Positions 11,501 through 21,984 are shown, numbered from the stretch's first letter. The stretch: DNA of 64,000 nt from Ustulina deusta (GCA_023159155.1 JAJNNX010000046.1:310001-374000), one strand, 5' to 3'. Notes: a model not told the origin generated them from the letters alone. Numbers and translations: made by a program.

Positions 11501-12330
11501 TGGTTCCTCATCTCTCATTGGCCATGTCAGCCAGGGAACGGGCGTTGCGTGAGAAAGAGGACTTGCCACGGTCCGCAGGCGAGCAAGTCCGTCTAGACTT
11601 CAAGGAATCCATCTTCTCCATCTTCGTTCAATTTGCCGGGCTACAGGGCACCAAGAGTCAGTTATTCTACCTCAGCAATGCCGCGAACGGTGGCGTCCAT
11701 GTCATAATCTTGGCGAGCGCTCTACGCCTGGACCTCGCCAACCGTGCAGTCGTGCTCGACTGTGCTGTTCTTCCTCTACACGATGCGCTGATGCCTAATA
11801 TCATGGATTCACTGGCTAAGCTGCAGGGATTTGGCGTCGTCGTAGTCAAAGTGAACGACGCAGAGCTGCGGCTTTGGCGACACACCCTGCCTGCGTATGT
11901 GGAGTGCTGTCGCAATTGGGCTCACCGAGACAGTTGCGAGTACGCGATATCTGGCTCAATCCCTCTGAACACCGAAAACGGAAAGCCTCTGCTATGCACA
12001 TGCGGCAGTGGGAAATTCCCCCCGAACTTTATTAGCAACGTTCCGGGCTGGAACGGCTTGTCCAAGTATGCCGTCCGTGCCACCATCTCGCCCGCGTTCT
12101 GGGCTCCTTTCGCAGATGACATGTACTCCCCCGAGCTGGGCGACCTGGGCAAGAAGAATGTCGCGGGTGTTGGGAAGACTCCTGTTGATGGTCGATGTGC
12201 GTCCTGTAGCAAGAACAAACAGGCTGATGGGGGCGGTTTATTGAATTGTGCGCGGTGCATGAAGGTCAAGTATTGCTCGCGCGAATGCCAGCGAACGGAC
12301 TGGAAAGCGCACAAATCCGTTTGTGAGTGA
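8570..12330 (+). pseudogene. DUF4470 / MYND-finger protein, disrupted in its 5' part
   Basis: The C-terminal 948 codons (from about 9487) are open and end in a complete MYND zinc finger: CASCS, CARC, YCSREC and H-x3-C in the last 45 residues. Upstream, an N-terminal DUF4470-type module is legible: NILLLGCGDVRNILFTVHND (8644-8703), then RKLDITCCD, AVIARNILLL, LWNIYYHMYLD and ETWQQGKYRRYLSFCD. Reading it needs two introns, 8705-8757 (GC-AG type, donor GCAAGT, TTAAC branch site) and 8806-8866 (GTTAGT to TGAAG). Exon 3 then meets in-frame TAA at 8962, TAG at 9163 and TGA at 9484. The last could lie in an unresolved intron ending CCCGCAG. The extreme N-terminus is frameshifted near 8600. MYND fingers bind proline-rich peptides in regulatory proteins; the role of this family is unknown. 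A 3' fragment downstream of 9487 may still be expressed. The MYND tail is duplicated at 44.7 kb. Confidence 0.7.
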
Positions 12331-12689
12331 ATGCAATTTGAGGGACCTGTTTCGCCTGCAGAGTAGAGGATATTACTGATAAGAATAAATTATATTGGCC
12401 TTATATGCCTGATTTGTGAGGTAGGCGAGTGTGATGATGTTTTCCAAGAAAGTCTGATCGTATAGTCAACAAGCTATTTCCGGGGACGCGTGGCAAAGGT
12501 GAATCGTGATAGTTAACAGGTCTCGAGGAATAGCCTGCTGCTACGTGGCGGGGCTTCGACGCGAGGCAACGGTCTATGCTATTGTTTCCCCACCAGCATT
12601 GAAGAGAGTCTCTGTCTAATGGCAATCAGGAAGAATGGGATTCTAGTAAGTAATTCCAGAACTATCGAGGGTACTTAAAAAGTACTTAA

Positions 12690-13175
12690 GTTTAGTTCTA
12701 TTTTACTTCTACTATTATAACCGCCACAGCAGACCTCAGCACAAAAGTATATTCTAAGGATGCAGATGCAAATGCGAAATCGTGCTATAGCGCAGTAGGT
12801 GTTGGCTGGGGGGATACAGCAGAAGGGGTAGGACGCTAAACCTGCCCCGTGTTGGTCTGGCCATGGCCCGTGCCGCGCCCAAGAAGTATCAATTGCACGT
12901 CAGTGCCCGATATGGACTCCTCGACACACCACCAAAGAGCAAACAACAAGAGCGGAGAAAGTTTTTCACAACAGCGAGTACGAATTTATGGAATCCTGCA
13001 ACGATTACATCTCAAAGGGTCAACCGAATAGCCTAGTGTGCGGCGCATCGCCCAGTGCGCCCATGCCCTCGTATGCCGCAATGGCATCTCGAGGCCTAGC
13101 GGCAAATATACACAATACACAGAGTTTTGTCACAACCCCTAACTCCGTGCTAGCTCGCTCTATGACAGAAACCTA
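12690..13175 (+). repeat. Dispersed repeat plus relic of LINE ORF1
   Basis: Bases 12690-12870 match, in inverted orientation, 32930-33135. Bases 13060-13140 read MPSYAAMASRGLAANIHNTQ in plus frame, closely matching MPSYAAMAARGLTTSIHNTQ in ORF1 of the LINE at 45-51 kb. The frame does not continue as a full ORF1. The segment lies directly against the 3' end of the minus-strand helicase gene, so mobile DNA has landed or recombined there. Bases 12880-13030 hold a short open stretch (beginning KKYQLHVSARYGLLDTPPK) that I do not recognise. Confidence 0.6.
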
Positions 13176-13218
13176 AAGAAACATGTCTAACCTAGGGAAA
13201 TCAATCGGGTTTCTAGAC

Positions 13219-15147
13219 TCATATTCCAAACTTGTTCCTGTGGAATTTTCTCACTTCGGGGTTCCCACCTTTGCCAACCCTTAGTCCCTTTGGATCTCCC
13301 TCGATCTTAAGGCCGGACAAGCTCCTTGCTCTAGATAGCGCGACGTAAACCTGCCCTTCTCCCCAGGCGTGAGTGAGATCAACAATGACGCGGTTGAGCG
13401 TGAGACTTTGACTCTTGTGAATCGACATGGCCCATGCCGGGGCTAACGGGATCTGAGTTCTGCTCAAGAGGCTGAAGGGCTCCTTATTCCCCAGGGGGTG
13501 CACGGAGCAGTCTGCGTAGATAGTCCGCACCTTGCCATTGTGGAATCTAACGACCGGCCAGGATTTTTTGGTAATATCTCTTCGCTCCATGAACATTTGG
13601 ATATGCTTCGCTCGCAGTTCTGCGTAATCACCATAAACACTGCTCTTTGGCGTGGGATCTTGCTGCGTGGGCACTCTTGGGAGATTTTTGGGGTCGTATT
13701 TTTCATAGCCACAGATGATGCCCTGGCTTCCATTGCAGAGTCCCAGGCCTAGGTCTAGGTTGGTGAGGAGAACGACCAACATACCTTCTTTAAACTCGAC
13801 CGTAGCCTCGAACCGATGGTCTTTGAGAGATGCTAATGATCCGTCGGGTAGGCGCTCATGGTACCTCTCGAGATGCGCATGATTTGCGTTCATCTGGAAT
13901 TCGTCCACACAGGCGAACGTATACTTTTCTGACTTGAGTTTGTTAAACCGTATTTGGTTATGTCTCCGAACCTCTTCCCGTCGTGGGTAGAGTGTTGTCG
14001 CATCTTTTATTTGACAAGGGTGATTCATCAGGATGTCCGTATCGACACTGGTCAGAGGTTGCCCTATTCGACATTTTTGCAGAATTTTGATAAAAGTCTC
14101 GTCGCTTTGACGGTGAATGGTCTCGAGGTGGAAATAGACGAAATCGCATAAAGTCCAAGCCTTGCTTTTGAATGCCCACTTATCCTCATCATGGAAAATG
14201 CCGTGTGCCTTGCAGGAATATGACTCTTGTGAACGATTGTAAGTGAGCTCCTGGCCACATTGGAGACAATACTGGAAGGGCTTCACAGGAGGCAGCTGGT
14301 GAAAATCACCAGTGATGACAATCTGCACTCCGCCAAAGGGCTCGGAAGAGTCACGAGCTTCCTGCATGATGGCGTTCAGGCGTTCGAAATGAAAATTCTC
14401 GACCACTGGAACATGCGGAGTCAGTAGTTGTCGCCTTAGGCATGATTACCTGCACTTCTCGAGACGTAACGCTCGATAGCTAGGACAAGAAATTCCCCGC
14501 CCCAATAGCTGCTAGAACAGATATAGCTTCTACCGGTAGGTACTTACTACTGATCTCATCAATGACTAAGACATCTGTGTTCTTCAATCGTTTTCGGACA
14601 TATTTGTCATGGGCGTCCAGTCGGACCATTTCTAGCGATTCTTGAAACTGCGTACCCCCCAGCCGGCGTATACAAATGTGGTAAAACCACCAACACCCAA
14701 GGCCGAGATACCTGTTGGTGCTACGATGTCGACGGATGAACCTTGATCGCGCAAGCGTTTTGTAAATGCTTTTAGGACAGTGGACTTGCCACAGCCTGCA
14801 GAGCCAGTGTAGAAGACGTTGCGGCCGGAACAAATGATGTCAACCAATTCGGCCTGCTCTGGGCAAAGAGTGGGTTCCTTCATAGTAGAAAGGCGGACCT
14901 GGTCATGACGGTCTGTGCCCCGACCTGTGTCATGTAACATCATATCACCCAGAGCGGCAAACAGATTCTTGAGGCTGACAGCACATGCTTTGATATAGGA
15001 TGTTAGGCTCCTTGTAGGTGAGGTCGAGAAGCGTCGAGTGTTGTTGAGGAGATATCTGTTCGAGCGTAGAGCAGCGACAATCGGCACAGAGGGTCGGATT
15101 GCCTGGTGGGCTCCGGCACGTACAGCCAAAGAACCGATGGAAAGCAT
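13219..15147 (-). pseudogene. PIF1-type DNA helicase with one frameshift
   Basis: Reading the minus strand, residues 1-47 are rich in Arg/Ser and free of acidic residues, like a mitochondrial presequence. Then come Walker A GSAGCGKST, APTGISALGVGGFTTF, the Walker B-type VLVIDEIS, ITGDFHQLPP, FHLETIHRQ and the C-terminal AWAMSIHKSQSLTLNRVIVDL plus QVYVALSRARSLSGL. These are the ordered motifs of SF1 PIF1 helicases, which unwind DNA 5'-3' in mitochondria and at telomeres. An intron (14406-14547, GTAAGT to CCAG) joins DEIS to MVENFHFERL in the correct phase. The frame breaks at a run of six Gs (14655-14660). Seven would restore YAGW...TQFQESLEMVR, so this is either a real 1-nt deletion or a sequencing error in a homopolymer. 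A relic of the 3' end lies at 32.6 kb. No HUH/Rep domain is attached, so it is not an obvious Helitron protein. Confidence 0.75.
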
Positions 15148-15461
15148 AGTATCAGTCGCTTCTAAGCTTAATTAACTCGGTGGTGAGGGGAATCGATTGT
15201 GGTGATATAAAGAGTAAAAGCGAAGCTGCTTGCTCAATGCAGTCATAATGTTGTATGCAGGACTACATAGCGTTTATTAACACATATATAACTGTGGGAG
15301 CGGGCAGGGAGGACCCTGTGTCCTCTAGATCCTGCGGTTATAAAGCTGAGAGAGATGTTTGTCTCCGCTCCTGCACTCGCACTTTTATTCATAGCCACGC
15401 AGCTAGGTAATATCATACATATTTACCTATATATATATATTTATAGAATATACCGTTTACT
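15148..15461. other. Intergenic between two minus-strand genes
   Basis: No gene is seen. The stretch contains a TA-rich run (15426-15446) and the presumed promoter of the helicase gene. Confidence 0.4.
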
Positions 15462-16250
15462 TTATTTATCGAAAAGATGACGGAAGATGTCTACACCCTC
15501 GACATCTTGAAGCCCCTCTGGGAAGGTACCTTGTTCGATGCTATCGAGAACATGTTGCCCTAGCCTCCATCGAGCCTGATGTGCTCGGAGGGCATCGTGG
15601 AAACTGTTCAGGTCTTGTTGGTTCTCGCATTTTGCTAGACCAATGTACTTTTCTAATCTCCCACTCAGGACTGCAAAACATAGCAAGCCACGGAAGGATC
15701 CGCACACCTTCTGGAGTTTTCGGCCACGCTCGATTTGGGCCTTCAGCCTGCGACGGTTTTGGGGAGTCGCTTCACAGTGTTGATACTTTAGAACTTTGTC
15801 TATCTCCTCAAAACCTACTCGCTGCCTCAGGCCGTTCTCTTTTGTCGCATCGAGTTCGTGGACCATGAGGATGAGTCCTAGCTCCTTGAGCAACCTAGAA
15901 GCATTCGTTTTATGCTCAGACTGAATACCGATCTTACTAAATTGGGATGCCCTAGCTAACCTATCTATTGCAGAAATCTTGAAGCGGCTATACTCCATAT
16001 CATTCTCTTGGAGTGCAGCTAGGAGGCCTTTGAATTCGCGCAGTAGCTCATTGCTTAGTAGATCACTAGTGAGGAGCTGAACTTCAGGACGGAGGGCAGC
16101 GACTTTCCGTCTTTTGGTGACTCGCGGTGTTTGCGTGTCCAAGGGGGTTCTTTTCTTTATCGTGTCTATTGTCGTCACAGATAGAGTTCTGGAAGTTTCC
16201 TGCCGCATGTTCGATTCGACACTCCAAAGCGGATGGGGCGGATCATACAA
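15462..16250 (-). CDS. Hypothetical basic protein
   Basis: This intronless 262-residue ORF has a coding-like composition. An early basic cluster (TKRRKVAALR, residues 45-54) could be a nuclear localisation signal. The rest is predicted helical, with many Leu, Lys and Glu residues (for example LLRELKGLLAALQ-like segments at 68-80 and RRRLKAQIERGRKLQ near 170). I recognise no domain. It lies upstream of the helicase on the same strand, but the 300-base gap and AT-rich spacer do not suggest a functional unit. Short related proteins are often annotated as hypothetical in ascomycetes, so I leave the function open. Confidence 0.55.
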   Translation of the reverse strand: MYDPPHPLWSVESNMRQETSRTLSVTTIDTIKKRTPLDTQTPRVTKRRKVAALRPEVQLLTSDLLSNELLREFKGLLAALQENDMEYSRFKISAIDRLARASQFSKIGIQSEHKTNASRLLKELGLILMVHELDATKENGLRQRVGFEEIDKVLKYQHCEATPQNRRRLKAQIERGRKLQKVCGSFRGLLCFAVLSGRLEKYIGLAKCENQQDLNSFHDALRAHQARWRLGQHVLDSIEQGTFPEGLQDVEGVDIFRHLFDK

Positions 16251-17098
16251 AACTAGAGAAGCTGTGAGTTGGTGAGAATGACATGTGTTCCAGATACAGA
16301 GAGTACATAATACCGATAGCCTGCTCTATGTTTTGCTGTACCGTTGCATCCTGGATTCCTTTATTGCAGGTAGGAATAAACGTGAGGATTGCGCCATGCT
16401 AGGAGTATGCAGTATCGTTAAGATGACGGACTGGTTTACGGGCTCGCGCAAGGCTCGCAGGGAGCTTTCTTTAACGACATGGTGTTAGGTGATAAGAAGA
16501 AGTTGGTTGATATAGACACGAACAATGTCCAGGAATGTATAAGCACAAGGAAAGAAAAATGAAATAGAAGGTTGCGAAATCCCGGGCCTTTAGAGCGTGA
16601 GCAAGTGGCTTATAGGTTCTTACTACCTGATTCCGTGGCTTCCAGCGGAGAAGACAGACAAACAGAGACTAGATAAGCTAGGTCTTGCGCTTACGCAGAA
16701 ACTGTGAGCGCGCAAACAGCGTCAAATCTGGCAAATAAAAACGGCGTGGTTCTCCCCCAAGTCGACAGGACAAAAAAGCCATAGGATGTAAGGAATACCC
16801 GAAGCAACCAAACGCGTTTGTTTGACAACTGCTGCGGCAACGGCAAGCCGCATCTAGAGTTGGGTTGCCGCAGATTCCTTGCTACCTTGAGACAAACAGA
16901 CCCTCTGGTAGATTTTTGTAATCTTACTTTCTTCTGCCCATTTTGATCGACTACGATATCTTTACCCTTACTTTTCACTCACTCCAATCAGCCCAACTAA
17001 ATTTCCGCGTAATCTTCTAGCCCGACGATCCCGAAGACTTCGACAGCCCCAGTGCTCGCGTTACAAACCTGTTCTTACTCGAAGCAGAAGCTCTTATA
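16251..17098. other. Intergenic, no gene recognised
   Basis: Short ORFs on both strands (for example 16285-16488 plus, 16691-16978 minus) lack recognisable motifs. I support no gene here. Confidence 0.4.
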
Positions 17099-17469
17099 AT
17101 GACAAATGAAAAGAACTTCTACGTGATCATTCAAGGTCGCATCTCTCCAGCGGTTACACAATCATGGTAAAGTCTCTAAAGATGCTATGAGCTTGCCTAA
17201 CACTGAGAATGAATAGGGCAGTCGCACACCTGTTAGTAAACGGGTTTCCCAAAAACCAGCACCGAAGCTGCAGCACGTTTGCAGAGGCGAGATCTATTCT
17301 AGAAGAGCACGGGTGGACTAGCCTATGGTTTCTTGAGGGGCCAACCGACGGACCTGCCTTGAAAGCGCAAAGGAACAAACCTGACCTGGCCGATGCAAAG
17401 ATTACGTATGTAGTTGCCAAGGGCCGGGAGATTGGAGTCTTTTCAACGTACAGGTCAGTCATGACCTGA
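17099..17469 (+). CDS. Small viroplasmin-fold (RNase H1 N-terminal-like) protein, two exons
   Basis: Exons 17099-17166 and 17217-17469 join over a 50-nt intron (GTAAAG, CCTAAC branch site, AATAG) to give 106 residues. Residues 6-55 fit the viroplasmin/RNase H1 N-terminal pattern: an aromatic-Tyr strand, GR, a Ser-Trp, then VNGFP, a T-F-A-E-A helix and a hydrophobic end. Residues 86-103 start a second copy (ITYVVAKGREIGVFSTY) that is cut off. The fold binds RNA/DNA hybrids in RNase H1; here no catalytic domain follows. The gene ends where pogo/Fot1 transposase relics begin, so the second repeat was probably truncated by mobile DNA. It may be a stand-alone domain gene or a fragment of a larger one. 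Confidence 0.5.
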
Positions 17470-17479
17470 TATTTAACGC

Positions 17480-17995
17480 AACTATACGCAAAGCTGAACT
17501 AGGTATATGACCTAGCACGAGGGCGAAACCGCAAACGGACCGTTACAGCGGAGCATGTCATAAGAAATTGTCCAGCCGGCCAAGGCTGTGAGTTTTCTTC
17601 AAGCGAGCGAAGACATTCAAAAGCAGATGACCGCATTAAGTCTTCGTACAGACCCGCCTACTCAACATACTGCGGTTACAATTTGCCAATAACGACTATT
17701 CCAGCCATTATTTTGCCCATTAGAAACCCAGTCTCGTCAAAGTTGTAGATATCTTCAACTTGTATGCCGTATTATTTCGCGATTGTGTATTCTATAAGCG
17801 AGAAGCAGGCGCGATAACTTGCAGGATCTTTGTTAAAGGCTCGCTGGTAATCGATTCGGCGGTTATTGTCAGAATTAATGGGTTAATTTGGATAGATTAG
17901 CTCCGGGGTAAATGTACCAGGGGGTGAGCAGGGCATGCTCAACCCCTGAGAACCCGTCACACTATTTACTAGGACAATACCTCCGAGAGACTATT
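17480..17995 (-). mobile_element. Relic of a pogo/Fot1-like DDE transposon
   Basis: The minus strand reads NRRIDYQRAFNKDPASYRA, then IAKYGIQVEDIYNFDETGFL: the linker and first catalytic Asp region of Fot1/pogo DDE_1 transposases. The frame then breaks after VVIGKL, and the catalytic core is missing. A short C-terminal-like stretch (SLEENSQPW) follows near 17590. The outer part, 17870-17995, including a near-palindrome around GTGAGCAGGGCATGCTCA, recurs at 35145-35275. The element is internally deleted and inactive. Confidence 0.65.
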
Positions 17996-17997
17996 AG

Positions 17998-18306
17998 GAA
18001 ACTTTTTGGCAGCCAGATACAACGTTTGACAATTACTCGAGTCATTCTAAAGGATTCGAGGATCGTTCTACTTGACGAGGCAACTAGCTCGGTTGACCCA
18101 AATACAGAGGGACTGATCCAAAGAGCACTAAATTCACTCTGCAAAGGCCGGACGACATTCATCATCGCGTATGTCTTCTTATTCCAATAAGCCGGTAACG
18201 CTGCTTACTTGGTGCTAGACATCGCCTCCCAACAGTTAAAAAGGCTGACATGATCTTTGTTGTTTCCGATGGACAAATAGTAGAAACGCGTAATCATAAG
18301 AGTTGA
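17998..18306 (+). pseudogene. ABC transporter nucleotide-binding-domain relic
   Basis: The sequence matches the end of a fungal ABC transporter NBD: a decayed signature (FGSQIQRLTITR where LSGGQRQR is expected), Walker B ILKDSRIVLLDEATSSVD, then TEGLIQRALNSLCKGRTTFI. A 50-nt intron (18169-18218, GTATGT to GCTAG) joins IIA to the H-loop HRLPTVKKADMIFVVSDGQ in the right phase. Walker A, the transmembrane domains and a normal signature are absent, so it cannot encode a transporter. It abuts the pogo relic and was probably brought in or left behind by rearrangement. Confidence 0.75.
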
Positions 18307-19119
18307 TCTTGAGAGGTAGATATGCTAGTCTCTGGTCCAAACAGACTTCTATAGAGTGACGTATATAGTAGTTGCCTTGGGTTTATCACGCTGTTATGCA
18401 TCTCCTAATGTTATAAACAGTAAAAATATTAGTTAAGTCAAAATGTGTTAACTGGGGGCAATTTAGGGGACGAGCCCAAGGGGGACTAATAAATATATCT
18501 AATGAGCCAAAAATCTGGCGAGGTCTTAGAAAGCGTGATATACTAGTATCCACAAGTCTATGTGCGCGATTAGGCCTCCATGCAATAACAAATATACATG
18601 TTCCTTCCTCCCCGTCGATAGTTCCCCCATCAATGCATTACGGCGAGAATAGTATAGTTTGTCAAAGGGCGGGACTATGGTAGAAAGAATTCAATCTTAT
18701 TAAATATAAGCTAAACCAAAGAGGGAAATACCATGGTCGGTCCAGAGAATAGAATCGTGGGCAATATGAGTAATTAGTTTTAGGGACTCCGGCGCCAATA
18801 CCTCTCTCTACTTTTATCCCGCTCTGACCTTTACTCCGCTAGGTGGATAAGTGCGTGGCGAGGTGGCAGAAGTAGTGATCTTCTTTGGTGTTGAGAGGGC
18901 AATGGTTTTGACAAGGAGCCGTGTCTGCTTCGGGGAACAAGAGGGCGAGGTCGTGTCTTTTTCCCCCACTGCTACCAATATCTGGAAATATTTGTTGACC
19001 TCCCGAGTACGAGAAGAATGACATGCAGCCCTATGACGCCAGTTATAAGGTGATAGCAGCTGGGGAATTTGTCTACATCGGTGTTGCGTGGAGAAAGACC
19101 ATATTAATATTCCAGCTCC
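18307..19119. other. Intergenic, no gene recognised
   Basis: AT-rich sequence with a few short ORFs (18839-19024 minus) that lack motifs. It includes the 3' flank of the kinase gene. Confidence 0.4.
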
Positions 19120-21417
19120 TTACATATTCTTAATAGCATTATCAAACGCCGCGATGACAGGGCTGTAGAGTTGATCAGGATCTCCTGCAGGGGTCCCAAA
19201 GCTCATTCTTTCGTCCTTGTCTAGGGGAAAGAGAATCTTCCTGATCCTTAGGCAGAGCGGCTTCGCAACATCCAACGACCTTGGAAATTCACCCATGATT
19301 CTTTCGAGACTATTCACCGTCATGTGGCCCTCCTTGGCATCTGCGATTGAATCGAATGTTCCAATCTCCCACCTCCGAAGAATGCTTTCCTTGGGCGGCT
19401 TCTCTCCACGAGCGAACCCATTCCTCCACGATTGGCGCGCGCACATCCAGAGTAGTACGTAGAAGAAGGACTCGAGGTCGTGGCGGTAGGTGTGATCGGT
19501 CCTGCGCAGCACCTCCACCGCCATAAATTGCATCGTGCCGGTCTGGTGTCGCGCTCCGCTCGGGCCGCTGTCTCTTACCTTGGCCAGGTCAAGGTCGATG
19601 AGCATGCCGTTGAAGCCGCCTGCCATCTCGGGTTTCGTTATAATGATGTTATTCGACGAAATGTCGCGGTGGAGTATATTGCCCGTCTCATATAGTGACT
19701 GGTGTCCCCTAATTGCATCCCGAACCGCCCCTAACAGTTCCTTGATCGTCCGGAAGTCGCTGATCACCCGGCCGGCCGGCGAGATGACGAGGCAGGAATA
19801 AATCCTATTTTCCCACATGTCTCCGCCGGGGTTATATAGGCTAGGCTTGCCCGTGCTGATTAGATGTTTGCTATGCTGCTTTTGGATCAGTGTCGACCGC
19901 TGGCTGTTGGACCGTGGCTTCTTAGATCCCGATGCATCAGACCGGTGATCGGACGACGACTTTCGCTTGTGGCCTGACATATCTATAGTTCCGGCTGACG
20001 GCAGATCTTCAAAGTGGACATCTTCATTACGGAACTTGTGACGCTCCCGAAACTCCAGACCTTCTCGCAGCTCGGCAATGGTGGTGATCTGGCGATGCGC
20101 TACGACGCTCGCTACCCCCTTGACGCCGCGAGTCTCGGCTAGCCTCAGCTGTTCCACCTCCAGCTCGCGCTTGTCTGATGCCCATGAGAACTTGGCGACA
20201 TTACTATCTTGGGTCTCATAACACGTAGTCCCGCGGCAGACAATGGCCTTCTGCCTCACGATTGGTCTCAACAGCCTGATTCTCGTTTCATTGCTGTCTA
20301 TATCACTCACTGTGACGTAGTGATGCATGCCCTCCCGCTCGATGAACGTGTCCAAGCCCATGGCATCATTGTCCATCGTGGCGTAGCCGACGAGAGCGCG
20401 CGCAAATGTGTCCGGTTTGTCGTGAATGTCGAACGCGCCCGAGCTGTATGCCCCGGATCGGTCGAAGACCCACAGCTCCATCATGGAAGCGCTAATGGTG
20501 AAGGCGTGGACGAATCGGCGTGTCGGCTGGTCGATGAAAACGCCCCTTACGAGACGTGTGAGCTGGAGGAAGTCGGCCTTGAACCGGCCCGTGTCGTAGG
20601 ACGACTTTTGCTCTCCGACGACAAGGACGTGCTTATACTCGAATATGCCGCTCGCTTCTGGCGCAGGCATCTGGAAGAACAGATCCATTTGGCCTTTGCG
20701 TTCCTTAAACTGATGGGCTGTCTTGGTGGTGTAGAGCTTGTGTGGCGCACCGCTCAACGCGCTGTCTTCTAGTGAACGAAACCAGTCCCAGACCAGTCGT
20801 TCGGCGGGAATGGTCGGGAATGACTTCCACCTGTTTCCGTCATGTTCTGCCATCACGGCCTCCAGCATCTCCTTCTGTCCCTTGTGCCAGTTCTCGGTGT
20901 TGAAAATCTTGTTGCAGAATCCCCCCACGCTGCGGAAGGTACAGTCCTTGACCTCAAAGAAGAGCTCCTTTTCGACAATGTCGCGCGTTTCGCTATCGGA
21001 AAGTCGGCTCGAGCTAGACCTAACGGGCGTTCCTTGGAAGGTCGGAGCGATACTGGACGGGGGAGGCGTGAGGGCGTTGAAGTTGTCGATAATAATGAAA
21101 ACAGCCTCCCAGATGTCAATGTCGGAGGACTTTGAGACGACGTGGTGGACGAGGCTACAGAAATTGTCGAGCTTTACTAAACCTTGCCGAACATGTTTGT
21201 ATATGTAGAATAGCTTAGTTGCCACATCACCGCTTCCGTCGGGAGAAGAGAGACTGAGCGCGGTTGGGGAGCCGACCAAAGCCGATAGGAGACTGGCGAC
21301 ATCTTCCTGGCGCGGGTTTGCTATATCAATGTCGCCTAGTCTGTCTCGAATTTGATTAAGCGTATCTTTGAGTGGGAGCTCGGAAATAATATCTTTCGCT
21401 TGTTGTGACAGAGCCAT
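19120..21417 (-). CDS. FunK1-type protein kinase-like protein
   Basis: This intronless 765-residue ORF has the features of the FunK1 family, expanded in filamentous fungi. The N-terminal 170 residues are helical. A long central region (175-470) includes FDRSGAYSSGAFDIHDKP and FAISASMMELWVFDRSG-like strands typical of the family. A Ser/Lys-rich linker (about 480-520) carries likely nuclear localisation signals. The kinase-like C-lobe has HRDISSNNII (about 580), LIDLDLAK in place of DFG, GTMQFMAVEVL and HDLESFFYVLLWM. The catalytic Asp and Asn are present. Metal binding would use the DLD triad. No canonical Gly-rich loop is obvious, as in other members. Substrates are unknown. A run of 18 Gs lies just upstream of the ATG. 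This gene looks intact. Confidence 0.9.
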   Translation of the reverse strand: MALSQQAKDIISELPLKDTLNQIRDRLGDIDIANPRQEDVASLLSALVGSPTALSLSSPDGSGDVATKLFYIYKHVRQGLVKLDNFCSLVHHVVSKSSDIDIWEAVFIIIDNFNALTPPPSSIAPTFQGTPVRSSSSRLSDSETRDIVEKELFFEVKDCTFRSVGGFCNKIFNTENWHKGQKEMLEAVMAEHDGNRWKSFPTIPAERLVWDWFRSLEDSALSGAPHKLYTTKTAHQFKERKGQMDLFFQMPAPEASGIFEYKHVLVVGEQKSSYDTGRFKADFLQLTRLVRGVFIDQPTRRFVHAFTISASMMELWVFDRSGAYSSGAFDIHDKPDTFARALVGYATMDNDAMGLDTFIEREGMHHYVTVSDIDSNETRIRLLRPIVRQKAIVCRGTTCYETQDSNVAKFSWASDKRELEVEQLRLAETRGVKGVASVVAHRQITTIAELREGLEFRERHKFRNEDVHFEDLPSAGTIDMSGHKRKSSSDHRSDASGSKKPRSNSQRSTLIQKQHSKHLISTGKPSLYNPGGDMWENRIYSCLVISPAGRVISDFRTIKELLGAVRDAIRGHQSLYETGNILHRDISSNNIIITKPEMAGGFNGMLIDLDLAKVRDSGPSGARHQTGTMQFMAVEVLRRTDHTYRHDLESFFYVLLWMCARQSWRNGFARGEKPPKESILRRWEIGTFDSIADAKEGHMTVNSLERIMGEFPRSLDVAKPLCLRIRKILFPLDKDERMSFGTPAGDPDQLYSPVIAAFDNAIKNM

Positions 21418-21435
21418 GTTGTTATGAGACGAGAC

Positions 21436-21453
21436 GGGGGGGGGGGGGGGGGG
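21436..21453. repeat. Homopolymer G18 in the FunK1 5' leader or promoter
   Basis: Eighteen consecutive Gs (Cs on the coding strand) end 18 bases from the FunK1 start codon. Such runs mutate quickly and can affect transcription or leader structure. A matching C18 run lies at 29875-29892. Confidence 0.9.
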
Positions 21454-21479
21454 TGGGAAGACAAAGAAGTAACCAAAGA

Positions 21480-21832
21480 CTAAGCTAAATAATAGACGCG
21501 ACAGATGTCCCGGAAGTAGGTCCCAAGCGGAGGGTCCAGCTTCTTGTCAATGAATGTGAGCAGAACGATGCCCATCTGGCGCTCCCTACCCTTCTGCTTG
21601 TTTTTGCCCTCCGTGTCCAGCGTTTTGGTCTTGACTCGTTGTGAAGCGGTTGTATTGTCGTGCGAGCTATGTCGCTTTCTAGGTGGTTGGGATTGAGAAG
21701 CGGATTGTAGTGGCCTTTGGCTGTGCCACCGTCTCGGAAGCCAGCTTTGGTGGCAAGCTTCTCCCAATTGACCCAGCACACTACGTTAGATGAGCCGAAG
21801 GGGTTTGGAGAGAGAGGGTGTGGGGAACGCAC
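21480..21832 (-). CDS. Possible small hypothetical gene, structure unresolved
   Basis: The minus strand contains VNWEKLATKAGFRDGGTAKG, resembling short Myb/SANT-like helices of small fungal proteins. The segment immediately follows a plausible acceptor (CATCTAACGTAG at about 21786). A second frame carries a basic tail (PPRKRHSSHDNTT). No single splicing I tried joins an upstream ATG exon, this segment and the tail in phase. It may be a broken gene. The function is unknown. Confidence 0.25.
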
Positions 21833-21984
21833 AAACTGTTCGGGGTGGCTGACGACAAGGGCGTGGGGATGTTGTTGAGAAGCCGCGTGTTCTGGAGGTG
21901 CAGATGAGAGCGCGCGACGCGTGCGAGTGAGGAAGGGAGGGAAGGGGGGGATACAGGAGGAGGTAGTATGCTAAGACCTGACCT

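Noticed and set aside
13219..15147. Helitron transposon protein
   Set aside because: Only the PIF1 helicase part is seen; no HUH/Rep region is attached, and the mitochondrial-type N-terminus argues for a host-type PIF1.
17470..17760. Extension of the viroplasmin gene through a further intron (GTCAGT at about 17456)
   Set aside because: The resulting frame is open but does not continue the domain pattern, and it overlaps the antisense transposase relic.
20209..20772. 187-codon plus-strand ORF
   Set aside because: It is antisense to the well-supported FunK1 kinase and has no motif.
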